From Polymorphobacter_B sp038225475 (lineage in GTDB: Bacteria; Pseudomonadota; Alphaproteobacteria; Sphingomonadales; Sphingomonadaceae), in the NCBI GenBank assembly GCA_038225475.1, contig JBBRRA010000005.1, positions 177,827 through 241,826 on the forward strand: a stretch of DNA of 64,000 bases, given 5' to 3'. Under the pieces are notes generated by a model. The model saw nothing but the letters and a program-made list of their open reading frames with translations, made no database searches and was not told the DNA's origin. Shown here in pieces: positions 41,574-49,832 of this stretch. How positions within the stretch are numbered: the first letter of the stretch is position 1; every line of letters begins with the position of its first letter. The translations under genes and the position numbers were made by a program.

Positions 41574-42698
41574 TTAACCGGGTGTGCGGCCACTCGCGTC
41601 GAAGCGCAGCTCAACTGGCACCTCGACATCGGGCAGCGCACTTTGCACGAGCGTTTCAAGATTGAACACGAACGCCAGCACCGCAGCGACCGCCGCGTAT
41701 AGCTCGTCTCGGATCGGCTGGCCGACCGGCGTGGTAAAATAGATTGCCCGCGTCAGCTGTGGATAGCGAAGTATCGGCACTTTACCGTCTTCTGCGAGCT
41801 CGCGGATCGCGGCCGCGATAATGTCGCGGCCGCGCGCAACCACGACCGGCGCGGCATCGCGCCCGGGCTGATACCGCATTGCGACCGCAAACTCGGTCGG
41901 ATTGGTCACCACGACGGTCGCTTCGGCAAGCGCCGGGGCCAGCGCACGCTTGGCAGCGCGGCGCGCCATCGATCTTTGCGCCGACTTGGTTTCAGGCGAC
42001 CCCTCGCTTTCACGCGCCTCGTCGCGCACTTCCTGCTTCGACATTTTCAGACGGGTCAGATGCCGCGATAGCTGCACAGGTAAATCGATTGCTGCGATGA
42101 TTATCAGCCCGCCACCCAGCGCGGCGAACAACTGGACGAGCATGGCCGCAATCTTTGTCGCGGCCGCCTCGGGACTGTGCACGCCAAGCCGCATCAGCCC
42201 AGGCAGCGCAGAACTGATAACTGCATAGCCAATCCAACCGAGCAGCGCCGCCTTGAGCGCCGCCTTGCCAACTTCGAACACTATCTTGCTGCCAAAGATA
42301 CGCTGCAGTCCGGCGACAGGATTGATCCGACTGAACTTTGGGGCAAGCGCGCCAGGCGACCATTGATGCGCGGTTATCAGCGGCGCCGCGACCATACCCA
42401 CCGTGACAATCGCCGCAAAGCCGAGGAACGGCGTCACGACCGGCTGCAGTGCAGCACGTAAGGCCACTCCCGGATCAAGCGCATCCTGTGGCGCCACCGC
42501 CAGTCCCTGCCTGAGCAGCGTCATACATGCCGCCACCAGTCCAGCAGCCGCGGTAACCAACCACGCGACCCCGGCCCACACCACAGCCGCGGTCCCGAAC
42601 TCACGCGATTGCAGCACCTCGCCGCGCGCGGCCGACTCCCGGCGGCGTTTGTCGGAAGGTGCTTCGGTCTTTTGATCGGCGTCCGGAGCGTCAGCCAC
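41574..42698 (-). CDS. flhB: Flagellar export switch protein FlhB with altered cleavage motif
   Basis: A 374-aa component of the export gate that switches substrate class from hook to filament. It has DQKTEAPSDKRRRESAARGE at the N-terminus and four membrane helices. The cytoplasmic domain begins near LKMSKQEVRDEARESEGSPE. The autocleavage site is normally Asn-Pro-Thr-His; here it reads TNPTEFAVAMRY, with Glu269 in place of His. Asn266 and Pro267, between which cleavage occurs, are kept. It overlaps fliR by 8 nt. Confidence 0.94.
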   Translation of the reverse strand: MADAPDADQKTEAPSDKRRRESAARGEVLQSREFGTAAVVWAGVAWLVTAAAGLVAACMTLLRQGLAVAPQDALDPGVALRAALQPVVTPFLGFAAIVTVGMVAAPLITAHQWSPGALAPKFSRINPVAGLQRIFGSKIVFEVGKAALKAALLGWIGYAVISSALPGLMRLGVHSPEAAATKIAAMLVQLFAALGGGLIIIAAIDLPVQLSRHLTRLKMSKQEVRDEARESEGSPETKSAQRSMARRAAKRALAPALAEATVVVTNPTEFAVAMRYQPGRDAAPVVVARGRDIIAAAIRELAEDGKVPILRYPQLTRAIYFTTPVGQPIRDELYAAVAAVLAFVFNLETLVQSALPDVEVPVELRFDASGRTPG

Positions 42699-43458
42699 CG
42701 AACCAGCCGCGCAACTGTGCGAACGCTTCGGTGACCGTGTGCGCCATCGTCGTCACCATTTCGGGAAGCGCCACCGGCAGCGCAATCAGCCCGGTGACCA
42801 TCAGCGCCGGAAAACCGATCGAAAAGATGTTGAGTTGCGGCGCGCTGCGCGACACGACGGCGAGTAACAAATTGACCAGCATCAGCACCGCTGCAACCGG
42901 CAGCGCCAACATTACCCCGGCACTCAGCGCCGAGCCGCCGAAGACCGCGATATCGCCGGCGAATGATAGCGGATTGCCCCCCGGCGGAACGCGTTGATAA
43001 CTTTCGACAATCAGCGCAATCAGTTCGAGATGCCCATCGAGCCCGAGGAATACCAGCCACATCAACAGGCCGAGAAAGCTCGTGACGACGGGGCTCGTCA
43101 TGCCGCCCGGATCGAGCATCGTCGCAAAGCCAAGGCCCATTGCCTGCGACAGCATTTCGCCCGCTACGGCGGCGCTTGCAAAGACAAGCTGAAGGACGAT
43201 TCCGGCAGCAGCGCCAGCCGCGAGTTCGCCCGCGACCGCCAGCAGGCCCGCTGCGGCGAGCATATCGGGCGGCATCGAAAGCTGCGTCGTGTTCATCACG
43301 AACAGGCCAACCGCCGCACTAAGGCCGATCCGCGCTTGCAACGGCAACAGCATCGCGCCGATGCCGGGCAACAACGCAAGCGCAGCGCCCGCGCGCAGCG
43401 AAGCGAACATCAGGTGCAACAGCCATGTTTCGGGGTTGGCGAGCGCGGCGGCAATCAT
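42691..43458 (-). CDS. fliR: Flagellar export gate protein FliR
   Basis: A 255-aa inner-membrane protein with about six helices, part of the FliP5-FliQ4-FliR1 export gate. It has FASLRAGAALALLPGIG at the N-terminus and GEMLSQAMGLGFATMLDPGG in the middle, with LNIFSIGFPALMVTGLIALP near the end, as in the family. It begins within the fliQ stop (ATGA) and overlaps flhB by 8 nt. A longer in-frame extension upstream lies inside fliQ and is not used. Confidence 0.94.
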   Translation of the reverse strand: MIAAALANPETWLLHLMFASLRAGAALALLPGIGAMLLPLQARIGLSAAVGLFVMNTTQLSMPPDMLAAAGLLAVAGELAAGAAAGIVLQLVFASAAVAGEMLSQAMGLGFATMLDPGGMTSPVVTSFLGLLMWLVFLGLDGHLELIALIVESYQRVPPGGNPLSFAGDIAVFGGSALSAGVMLALPVAAVLMLVNLLLAVVSRSAPQLNIFSIGFPALMVTGLIALPVALPEMVTTMAHTVTEAFAQLRGWFGG

Positions 43459-43724
43459 TGGAGCAATAGCGGAATGCGGTCGTAAAGCTCGAACGTAAAA
43501 TCGCTCAACACGCGGAGCAGCATCGCGCCCGACAGCGCCAGCGCGATCAGCATCGTCACCAGCTTCGGCACGAAACTCAGCGTCGCCTCGCTGATCGAGG
43601 TTGCGGCCTGCAGCAGACCGATGATCAGCGCCGCAAGCAAGACCGGCAGCACGACCGGCGCGATCAGCTCCGCGAGCACCCACAGGGCATGGCGCGCCGC
43701 GTCGATCATCAGCTCGCTATCCAT
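43455..43724 (-). CDS. fliQ: Flagellar export gate protein FliQ
   Basis: An 89-aa two-helix membrane protein. The family pattern is LPVLLAALIIGLLQAATSIS followed by EATLSFVPKLV, with the conserved Gln-Ala/Thr-rich loop. Four copies join FliP and FliR in the export gate. It starts 2 nt after fliP and overlaps fliR by 4 nt. Confidence 0.94.
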   Translation of the reverse strand: MDSELMIDAARHALWVLAELIAPVVLPVLLAALIIGLLQAATSISEATLSFVPKLVTMLIALALSGAMLLRVLSDFTFELYDRIPLLLQ

Positions 43725-43726
43725 CG

Positions 43727-44422
43727 CTATTTGACCGCGACAAAACTGCCGGCAAGCGAACCCAGCAGCAGCGCCCAGCCATCAACCATCACGAACAGCA
43801 ACAGCTTGAACGGCAGCGAGATCAGTGTCGGCGACACCATCATCATACCAAGCGACATCAGGATGCTCGCCACCACCAGATCGATTACTAAGAATGGCAG
43901 GTAGATCAGGAAGCCGATTTCGAACGCGGTCTTCAACTCGCTGGTGGCGAATGCCGGCAGCAGGATCGTCATCGGCACTTCAGTCGCGCGCGCAAATGGT
44001 CCGGCATGGCCAAGGTTGGCGAAGAGCCGCAGATCTTTTTCCCGCGTCTGCGCCAGCATAAACTGCTGCAATGCGACGCTCCCACGATCAATTGCGACCT
44101 CGGCAGGGATCGCTTGCGCGGTAAACGGCGCATAGGCATCGTTATAAATGTGCGCAAGCGTCGGGCGCATCACGAAGCAGGTCAAGAAAAGCGCCAGCCC
44201 TACCAGCACCTGGTTGGGAGGCGCTTGGCCAAGTCCGATTGCTTGACGCGCGATCGCCAACACTATGATGATACGTGTAAATCCCGTCATCATCAGCAGC
44301 AGCGACGGCAACACCGTCAGCAACGACATCAGCAGCAGAACCTGCAGCGACAACGTGAGCGGCGCTTTCCCGGCGGTCAGTGCCGACAGCGCACCCATGG
44401 CGGGCTCGGCTCCCGCAATCAT
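43727..44422 (-). CDS. fliP: Flagellar export gate protein FliP
   Basis: A 231-aa gate protein with four helices. It has the strongly conserved LTVLPSLLLMMTGFTRIIIV and RQAIGLGQAPPNQVLVGLAL. FLIYLPFLVIDLVVASILMS and GMMMVSPTLISLPFKLLLF follow near the C-terminus. The ATG overlaps the fliO stop. No cleavable signal peptide is evident, unlike enterobacterial FliP. Confidence 0.95.
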   Translation of the reverse strand: MIAGAEPAMGALSALTAGKAPLTLSLQVLLLMSLLTVLPSLLLMMTGFTRIIIVLAIARQAIGLGQAPPNQVLVGLALFLTCFVMRPTLAHIYNDAYAPFTAQAIPAEVAIDRGSVALQQFMLAQTREKDLRLFANLGHAGPFARATEVPMTILLPAFATSELKTAFEIGFLIYLPFLVIDLVVASILMSLGMMMVSPTLISLPFKLLLFVMVDGWALLLGSLAGSFVAVK

Positions 44423-44688
44423 AGTGGGCCACCGGGCGCGATGAGGCTGACCCCGCTCCGATGGGCGGCGATTAACAACAGTCGCCCGTCGAACTCCACG
44501 ACGATCAGCTTGGCACCGGGACCAAGTGCTGCGGTCTGGAGCAGGCGCATCGCTGCCGGCGCGCCGGGCAGCAGCGCGCCCGGAAGCTTCACCCATCCAC
44601 GCCGTGCTGCGAAATAGAATCCGCCGAGGAGTGCCAGCACGAGCGGCAACGCGAGAGCCAGTCGGACCAGAAAGTCGACAGTGCTCAT
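44419..44688 (-). CDS. fliO: Flagellar biosynthesis protein FliO
   Basis: An 89-aa protein with one N-terminal membrane helix (LVRLALALPLVLALLGGFYF) and a small cytoplasmic beta-rich domain (LGPGAKLIVVEFDGRLLLIA). It helps FliP form its ring. Position between fliN and fliP with 4-nt overlaps on both sides supports the call; sequence conservation in FliO is low. Confidence 0.82.
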   Translation of the reverse strand: MSTVDFLVRLALALPLVLALLGGFYFAARRGWVKLPGALLPGAPAAMRLLQTAALGPGAKLIVVEFDGRLLLIAAHRSGVSLIAPGGPL

Positions 44689-44966
44689 GACGGCAAAGCT
44701 ACAAGCTCGATGATCCGAACTCCGAATCGGTCGCCCAGCGTGACGATTTCACCCTTTGCGAATAATCGGTCATTGACCAGGATGCTTATCGGTTCATCGC
44801 AATGCCGATCGAGCTCGAGCACGGTGCCACGCTCCAGCGCCATGAGCGCGTCGAGCGTCAGACGCGCTGCACCAACTTCTACCGAAAGGCGCACCTCGAT
44901 GGCACCGAGAGCACCGAGTCCCGGAACCTCGAGGCGCGCGAATTCGCCATGCGTCACCGCGTTCAT
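44685..44966 (-). CDS. fliN: Flagellar motor switch protein FliN
   Basis: A 93-aa C-ring protein made almost entirely of a SpoA domain: IEVRLSVEVGAARLTLDALM, LERGTVLELDRHCDEPISIL and VNDRLFAKGEIVTLGDRFGV. It forms part of the lower C-ring and the docking site for FliH. The ATG at 44966 overlaps the fliM stop; longer frames into fliM are not used. Confidence 0.92.
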   Translation of the reverse strand: MNAVTHGEFARLEVPGLGALGAIEVRLSVEVGAARLTLDALMALERGTVLELDRHCDEPISILVNDRLFAKGEIVTLGDRFGVRIIELVALPS

Positions 44967-45754
44967 GCTGCTCGCTCCCGATCCTGTTGGACGCTGTTTA
45001 AGGTGACGCAGTGGTTGCCTTGCGCGTCTGGAGCGACGGTTCCACGCGCTAACGCCAGGTGACCGACGCATAGCTCGATGCTGGACGGCGTATCGATCGG
45101 CACGACATCGCCGACTTGCCACCGCTGCACAGCACTGAGCGACAGCCGCTTTTCATAAAGCCGGGCGCGAACGGGAAATGGTATGTGATCGGCGGCGCGG
45201 TGCATTCTCGATCGCCATTCCGCGCCAGGCAATTCGCCTGTCGATGGCGCAGCGGCGTGCAAAATTCCAAATGAATAGCACGCGTCCGCCACCTCGAGCC
45301 GCACTTCGATAGCCGTGATCGGGCCGTCCGGAACGGCAGCGGACTGCAACGCGCCCATGCTTTCAAACCCGCGCTCGGTAGCGCAGGCTGCCGCTGTCGC
45401 GATCGCGTCAAAGCGGCGCGCAACGCTCATCGTCTTCAGAACCGCTCCTGCGCGTGGCAGCAGCGCTCCGCCAAAGCTGAAGTTCACCATGGCGTCGGCC
45501 AGCGTCAGCGGTATCGCCAGCAGAATATTGGTCCCATCTGCGCCAACCAGACGATGCGTCGGCTCCACCACAATCGCTCCGGCCACAACCACCTCGCAAG
45601 GGTGTCGCAACAGTGCCGCCAGCTCCGTTTTCAGCGCCGCCACAAATCCTGACAGGTCGGTTGTGGCAAGTCGCGGCGTCATGAGCCCACCGGCATCGGC
45701 CTGCGGGAAGCTGTGCCGCTGCGGTCCCGAACCAACTTCCGACATTTCCATCAC
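44963..45754 (-). CDS. fliM: FliM-like motor switch protein, short form
   Basis: A 263-aa protein in the fliM position, 4-nt overlaps on both sides. The C-terminal third is SpoA-like (YEKRLSLSAVQRWQVGDVVP, then IDTPSSIELCVGHLALARG). The middle could be a CheC-like FliM domain. It is 60-90 residues shorter than usual FliM. I see no N-terminal EIDALL-type CheY-binding motif; the protein begins MSEVGSGPQRHSFPQADAG. How CheY would signal to this motor is therefore unclear. The start is GTG 45754 or ATG 45751. Confidence 0.78.
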   Translation of the reverse strand: MMEMSEVGSGPQRHSFPQADAGGLMTPRLATTDLSGFVAALKTELAALLRHPCEVVVAGAIVVEPTHRLVGADGTNILLAIPLTLADAMVNFSFGGALLPRAGAVLKTMSVARRFDAIATAAACATERGFESMGALQSAAVPDGPITAIEVRLEVADACYSFGILHAAAPSTGELPGAEWRSRMHRAADHIPFPVRARLYEKRLSLSAVQRWQVGDVVPIDTPSSIELCVGHLALARGTVAPDAQGNHCVTLNSVQQDRERAA

Positions 45755-46260
45755 TGCACGACCAGCGTGGTAAAATAGACTTCGTCGACGCCATCGATCC
45801 CGGCCTTGCGGCGCAACACGTCGTTGATCGCCGTCCGCACGTGCACGCGCAGCTTGTCCTTCGCAGCGTGGTCGGCGATGTCGCTTTCACCCATATCGCC
45901 AAGCACGGCGAGCACCGCCGAAACGATTGCCAGCTTATGCTTGGTCAGCGCCGCCATGACGACCGGGCCACCGGTCGTCGAAACCGCAATGCGCAACTGC
46001 AAATAGCGCCCGGTGTCGATAAGGTTCGAAGTGAAGGCATTGTCGAGTTCGACATAGTCGAGCTTGGCAACCGCATTTTCGGCCTTGGGCGGCGGGCCAG
46101 ACTTGGTGACCGGCGGCGAATGGTTGAGTTGCAGGACCGCGAGCGCCGCGCCGCCGCCGCCAGCAGCGGCTCCGCCCGCAAAGGCAACAACGATCAAGAC
46201 TATCTTGCCCGCCCCGCCGCCCTTGCGCGGTAGTTTTGGCGTTACTTCCTTGTCGGCCAT
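45751..46260 (-). CDS. fliL: Flagellar basal-body protein FliL
   Basis: A 169-aa protein with an N-terminal membrane helix (GKIVLIVVAFAGGAAAGGGG) and a periplasmic domain (AKLDYVELDNAFTSNLIDTG, YLQLRIAVSTTGG) of the FliL family. It associates with the stators around the basal body. The ATG at 46260, preceded by GAAAGAG, is chosen over a TTG at 46281 that overlaps the fliK stop. Confidence 0.88.
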   Translation of the reverse strand: MADKEVTPKLPRKGGGAGKIVLIVVAFAGGAAAGGGGAALAVLQLNHSPPVTKSGPPPKAENAVAKLDYVELDNAFTSNLIDTGRYLQLRIAVSTTGGPVVMAALTKHKLAIVSAVLAVLGDMGESDIADHAAKDKLRVHVRTAINDVLRRKAGIDGVDEVYFTTLVVQ

Positions 46261-46277
46261 GACTGCTCTTTCACCCT

Positions 46278-47594
46278 TCAAGCGTATCGATCGCGCGTCG
46301 GCAGCGGCACCACGCCGCGTGCGATCTCGATGCGCTGCCGCTCTTCTGTTTCATCCTGATCACGGCGCGGACTGCGCGAACTGGAATCGGACATTGTCGA
46401 TCCTTGCGAACCGGCAGGAGAATTGCCCGTGCCGGACGTCACCGATACGCCGTCGAGTTTAGCGCCCGATCCGGCTATCGCCCGGTCGAGCCCTTCGCGG
46501 CTGATCACAATCAACTCGGCGGTATTGGCCCGCTCGACCACGAAGTGCACATGCAGCCGATCGGGCTGCGGATGCGTCTGAGCAAACTGGACGGCAACAA
46601 AACCGAGCGCGCGAGTCTCGATTCTAAGGGCTATGCCTGGGGCGTCCTGCACATCGCTCGATTGCGCCGCTGGTGCGGCGGACGGCGGTAGGGCCGTCAA
46701 TGACGTTCGAATTTTCGTCGTATGCTGCGGCGGTTCCAATGTGACGGCGGCCAGCGCCCATGGCTGGAGCGGTGTCGTGCCGGGCTTGGCCTGCTGCGGC
46801 GGTTCGGCACGATCATCACGCGCCGGACCCGGTCGCGTGTCATTGTGATCATCGGAATTGCCGTTGGGCAGTTCTGGAGCAGGCATAGCCGGTCGCAGCG
46901 ACGGCGTGCGCGTTGGCTGCATCGCCGGGTCGATTGTCGGAACTTCTTGCGGGCGTATTGGACGTAGCGTCGGCTCAGGCGTGTCAGACCTAACCGGAGC
47001 CACGCTCGACCCGGGTAAAACCACAGCGGCGACTATAACTCCCGGAGTCGCGCTGAAAGCCGGACGAGGGACCTCGGTCGGCGGCGGCATGTCTTCAGCA
47101 GCGGGCATGTCAGCGGCACAGGATGCATCAGAAATCGGCGTCGATGGCGTCACCGGTTTCGGACGCATCAGATCGGTAGTCAGGGTGGCGGTACCGGAAA
47201 TTGCCGCTGCCGGAGGCGCAGGCATTGGCGTTAGAAGCGTTGGCAAAGGCATGTCTGCGCCGGGATGCGCGGTGGGCCGCTTTGGGCGATCGACATGCGA
47301 TAGTGCGGGCGGCTTCGCCGGGATCGCTGTCTGGGGCGCTGCGACTGCAACTGGCCCGTCGGCTTCTGCCGGCAGCACCAGCAGCGGTTCGCTCCCCGAC
47401 GAAACTGTCGGCATGGCAGCAGCCACACTATCGAACGCCGCCATCGGTGCGGAAATCGCTGCCGTCTTCGATGGCAGTCCCGCCGCGCCCTGCAGCACCG
47501 AACCGAAATCCAGTCCGATGCCGGAAAGCGCGATAGACGCGTCGCCGACCATAACCGGAAGTGTGGGCATCGCTGCGACAATCGCCACCGTCAT
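46278..47594 (-). CDS. fliK: Flagellar hook-length control protein FliK
   Basis: A 438-aa protein rich in Pro, Ala and Thr through the first ~300 residues, consistent with the flexible ruler part. A compact C-terminal domain contains RIETRALGFVAVQFAQTHPQ and RLHVHFVVERANTAELIVIS, typical of the FliK Flg_hook domain. It senses hook length and triggers the FlhB switch. Identity rests on the C-terminal domain and the position between fliJ and fliL. Confidence 0.82.
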   Translation of the reverse strand: MTVAIVAAMPTLPVMVGDASIALSGIGLDFGSVLQGAAGLPSKTAAISAPMAAFDSVAAAMPTVSSGSEPLLVLPAEADGPVAVAAPQTAIPAKPPALSHVDRPKRPTAHPGADMPLPTLLTPMPAPPAAAISGTATLTTDLMRPKPVTPSTPISDASCAADMPAAEDMPPPTEVPRPAFSATPGVIVAAVVLPGSSVAPVRSDTPEPTLRPIRPQEVPTIDPAMQPTRTPSLRPAMPAPELPNGNSDDHNDTRPGPARDDRAEPPQQAKPGTTPLQPWALAAVTLEPPQHTTKIRTSLTALPPSAAPAAQSSDVQDAPGIALRIETRALGFVAVQFAQTHPQPDRLHVHFVVERANTAELIVISREGLDRAIAGSGAKLDGVSVTSGTGNSPAGSQGSTMSDSSSRSPRRDQDETEERQRIEIARGVVPLPTRDRYA

Positions 47595-48001
47595 GTCCGT
47601 CGCGCCTTGGCGACGACCGATACGTCGGCAGCCGAATTGTCGGGTAGTGCTGCGCCGCGTTCGCGGCCGATTGCACGCTCGACGGCATCGGCCAACTGTT
47701 GCTTTTCCCGCACGCTAAGGCGCGCGATTGCCAGCCTTTCGGAAGCCTCGACTTGTCGCGCGACCTGACGAGTGGCAGCCGTCAACAGTCCGGCACGCAG
47801 CGCTGCCTGCGCGTTGAGCGCACTGCCCTGCGTTGAGCCGGTGCCCGCAGCCAGCGTGTCGCGTACTTCGGCGATCCGCTGCAGCATTGCCTCCTGAGCG
47901 GCCGCCGCTGCAACGGCAGCGCCGAGCTGCCACCCGGCTTCGCGAACCCGAATCGTCCGAGCGAGATGGAGACGCGCGAGGCGGCGACCGCGGGCGTTCA
48001 A
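47591..48001 (-). CDS. fliJ: Flagellar export protein FliJ
   Basis: A 136-aa, almost entirely helical, alanine-rich protein (coiled coil), as expected for the FliJ stalk of the export ATPase. Sequence identity in this family is low, so the call rests on length, coiled-coil character and position after fliI. It starts with TTG overlapping the fliI stop and overlaps fliK by 4 nt. Confidence 0.75.
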   Translation of the reverse strand: MNARGRRLARLHLARTIRVREAGWQLGAAVAAAAAQEAMLQRIAEVRDTLAAGTGSTQGSALNAQAALRAGLLTAATRQVARQVEASERLAIARLSVREKQQLADAVERAIGRERGAALPDNSAADVSVVAKARRT

Positions 48002-49314
48002 AGCGCTAGCTCGATCAGTTCGACGACCGATTGGCCGAAGCTGCAGCGTTCGTTCTGCGGCTGAGTCCGGAACGCATCCATCCGGCGCTGCGCATGGAGC
48101 GCCGCGTCGAGCTCGAAATCGGCACCGGGGGCATAGGCTCCCATCAGCACCAAGTCGCGGTTTTGCTCGACAAGTTGCTGCGCACGTCGAAAGGCCAATG
48201 CGGCCCTTGCATGTTCAGGCGAGACGATGTCGGCCATGACCCGGCTGATCGATGCCGAAACGTCGATTGCCGGATAGATGCCGCGCTGCGCCTCATCGCG
48301 TGACAGGACGATATGTCCGTCGAGCACGCCGCGCGCCGCATCGACGACCGGGTCGTTCATATCGTCGCCATCAGCGAGCACCGTATAGATCGCGGTGACC
48401 GATCCCCCGCTCCGCGCATCGTTTCCGGCGCGTTCGACAAGACGCGGCAACAACGCAATCGCCGACGGCGGATAGCCGCGCGCGCCCGAAGCCTCGCCCA
48501 GTGCCTGACCGATTTCGCGCTGCGCATGAGCGACACGCGTCAAGCTGTCGAGGATCAGCAGCACATGATCGCCGCGCTGACTGAAATATTCCCCCAGCGC
48601 ATGCGCGCGCATCGCCCCGCGCACGCGCAGCATCGGCGCATCGCCAGCGGGCACCGCAATGACAATCGTCCGCTGCCGCGCTGCAGCATCAAGCTGGCGA
48701 TCGACGAACTCCGTAATTTCGCGACCGCGTTCGCCGATCAACGCGACGATCACGATATCTGCCGCAGCTGTCCGCGTGAATTGACCGAGCAGCACCGATT
48801 TGCCGACACCCGAACCCGCAAGGATCCCGACGCGCTGGCCGCGGCCTATTGTCAGCAGCGCATTGATGCTGCGAACGCCGACGTCGAGCACCGTTCGCAC
48901 GCCGGTTTTGCCGAGTGGGTTGGCAACCGGCGGCTCGAGTGCGGCATAGTCGACGGTTGCAATGGGCGGTCCGCCATCGAGTGGAGCGCCGCTACCGTCG
49001 ATGACGCGCCCGAGCAGCGCCTGCCCGGCCTGCGCGCGCACCTCGCCCGGCAGCGGCATCACCGCCGCGCCAGGCTTAAGATCCCCCAAGGTTGCCAGCC
49101 CCATCAACAGCGCCCGGCCGTCGCGAAAACCGATCACTTCGGCGGCGGTCCGTCGGGGTCCGACAGCGCAAACCGTCCCGACCGCAACGTCAAGCCCGCG
49201 CGCCTCGAGCAGCAGCCCGTCATAGGCGCAAAGCCGGCCACCACGGCGCGGCAGTGTAGCGGGCAACAACGGCACCGGCGCTGCGAGCGCCTGCAATGCC
49301 CGCGTTACGCTCAT
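47998..49314 (-). CDS. fliI: Flagellar export ATPase FliI
   Basis: A 438-aa hexameric F1-type ATPase powering substrate unfolding at the export gate. Walker A is GILAGSGVGKSVLLGQF, followed by VIVALIGERGREITEFVDRQ and Walker B HVLLILDSLTRVAHAQREIG. The pattern GYPPSAIALLPRLVERAGN and the SILSRDEAQRG-like LSRDEAQRGIYPAIDV are family features. It overlaps fliH and fliJ by 4 nt. Confidence 0.96.
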   Translation of the reverse strand: MSVTRALQALAAPVPLLPATLPRRGGRLCAYDGLLLEARGLDVAVGTVCAVGPRRTAAEVIGFRDGRALLMGLATLGDLKPGAAVMPLPGEVRAQAGQALLGRVIDGSGAPLDGGPPIATVDYAALEPPVANPLGKTGVRTVLDVGVRSINALLTIGRGQRVGILAGSGVGKSVLLGQFTRTAAADIVIVALIGERGREITEFVDRQLDAAARQRTIVIAVPAGDAPMLRVRGAMRAHALGEYFSQRGDHVLLILDSLTRVAHAQREIGQALGEASGARGYPPSAIALLPRLVERAGNDARSGGSVTAIYTVLADGDDMNDPVVDAARGVLDGHIVLSRDEAQRGIYPAIDVSASISRVMADIVSPEHARAALAFRRAQQLVEQNRDLVLMGAYAPGADFELDAALHAQRRMDAFRTQPQNERCSFGQSVVELIELAL

Positions 49315-49832
49315 CGCAGACCACCGATGATCGCAGCAAGCCGGGCATCAAGGCTGGCATCAATCACGAAGTCGGGTCCTTCGATCTCAACCGTTCCGCG
49401 CTCGAGGTCGGAACAAGCGACAATCGGCAGCGGACACGCAGCACCGACCAGGGCGATATCGTCGGGGTTCATGCGCAGCGTGGCGGGGCCGGCGGTGGTG
49501 ATCGCAGCGAGCGACTCTTCGACAAGTCCGCCGATGACGTCAGACGACACGGTGAGCTCGGCACGCACAACGGCCTCGGCTATTCTGGTCACAAGCTCGA
49601 CAAATGGCGCGCGCAGCGTCGCCACATCGATCGTTTGCGCATCAATCAACGCCGCGCAAAGCGGGGCGAGCACGGCGCGTTCACACGCCATATCTGCCTC
49701 GACCTGCATCAGCCCCGCCGAAATGCCGTCGGCATAGGCTTTCGTCATCAGCTCATCGCTGTCGATCGACGGCGGCGCAATTTCCGGTAACGGCGCCATG
49801 GCGGCAAATAAGGCGTGCAATCCGCTAGACAT
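49311..49832 (-). CDS. fliH: Flagellar export regulator FliH
   Basis: A 173-aa protein in the fliH slot between fliG and fliI. It has helical N-terminal and middle parts (AYADGISAGLMQVEADMACE) and a C-terminal domain ending EIEGPDFVIDASLDARLAAI, which resembles the FliH/V-ATPase E-subunit end. It holds FliI inactive and docks it to FliN. The ATG at 49832 overlaps fliG by 8 nt. Confidence 0.8.
   Translation of the reverse strand: MSSGLHALFAAMAPLPEIAPPSIDSDELMTKAYADGISAGLMQVEADMACERAVLAPLCAALIDAQTIDVATLRAPFVELVTRIAEAVVRAELTVSSDVIGGLVEESLAAITTAGPATLRMNPDDIALVGAACPLPIVACSDLERGTVEIEGPDFVIDASLDARLAAIIGGLR

Noticed and set aside
48313..49737. 474-codon plus-strand frame
   Set aside because: Antisense to fliI and fliH; no motifs and a composition rich in Arg, His and Ala.
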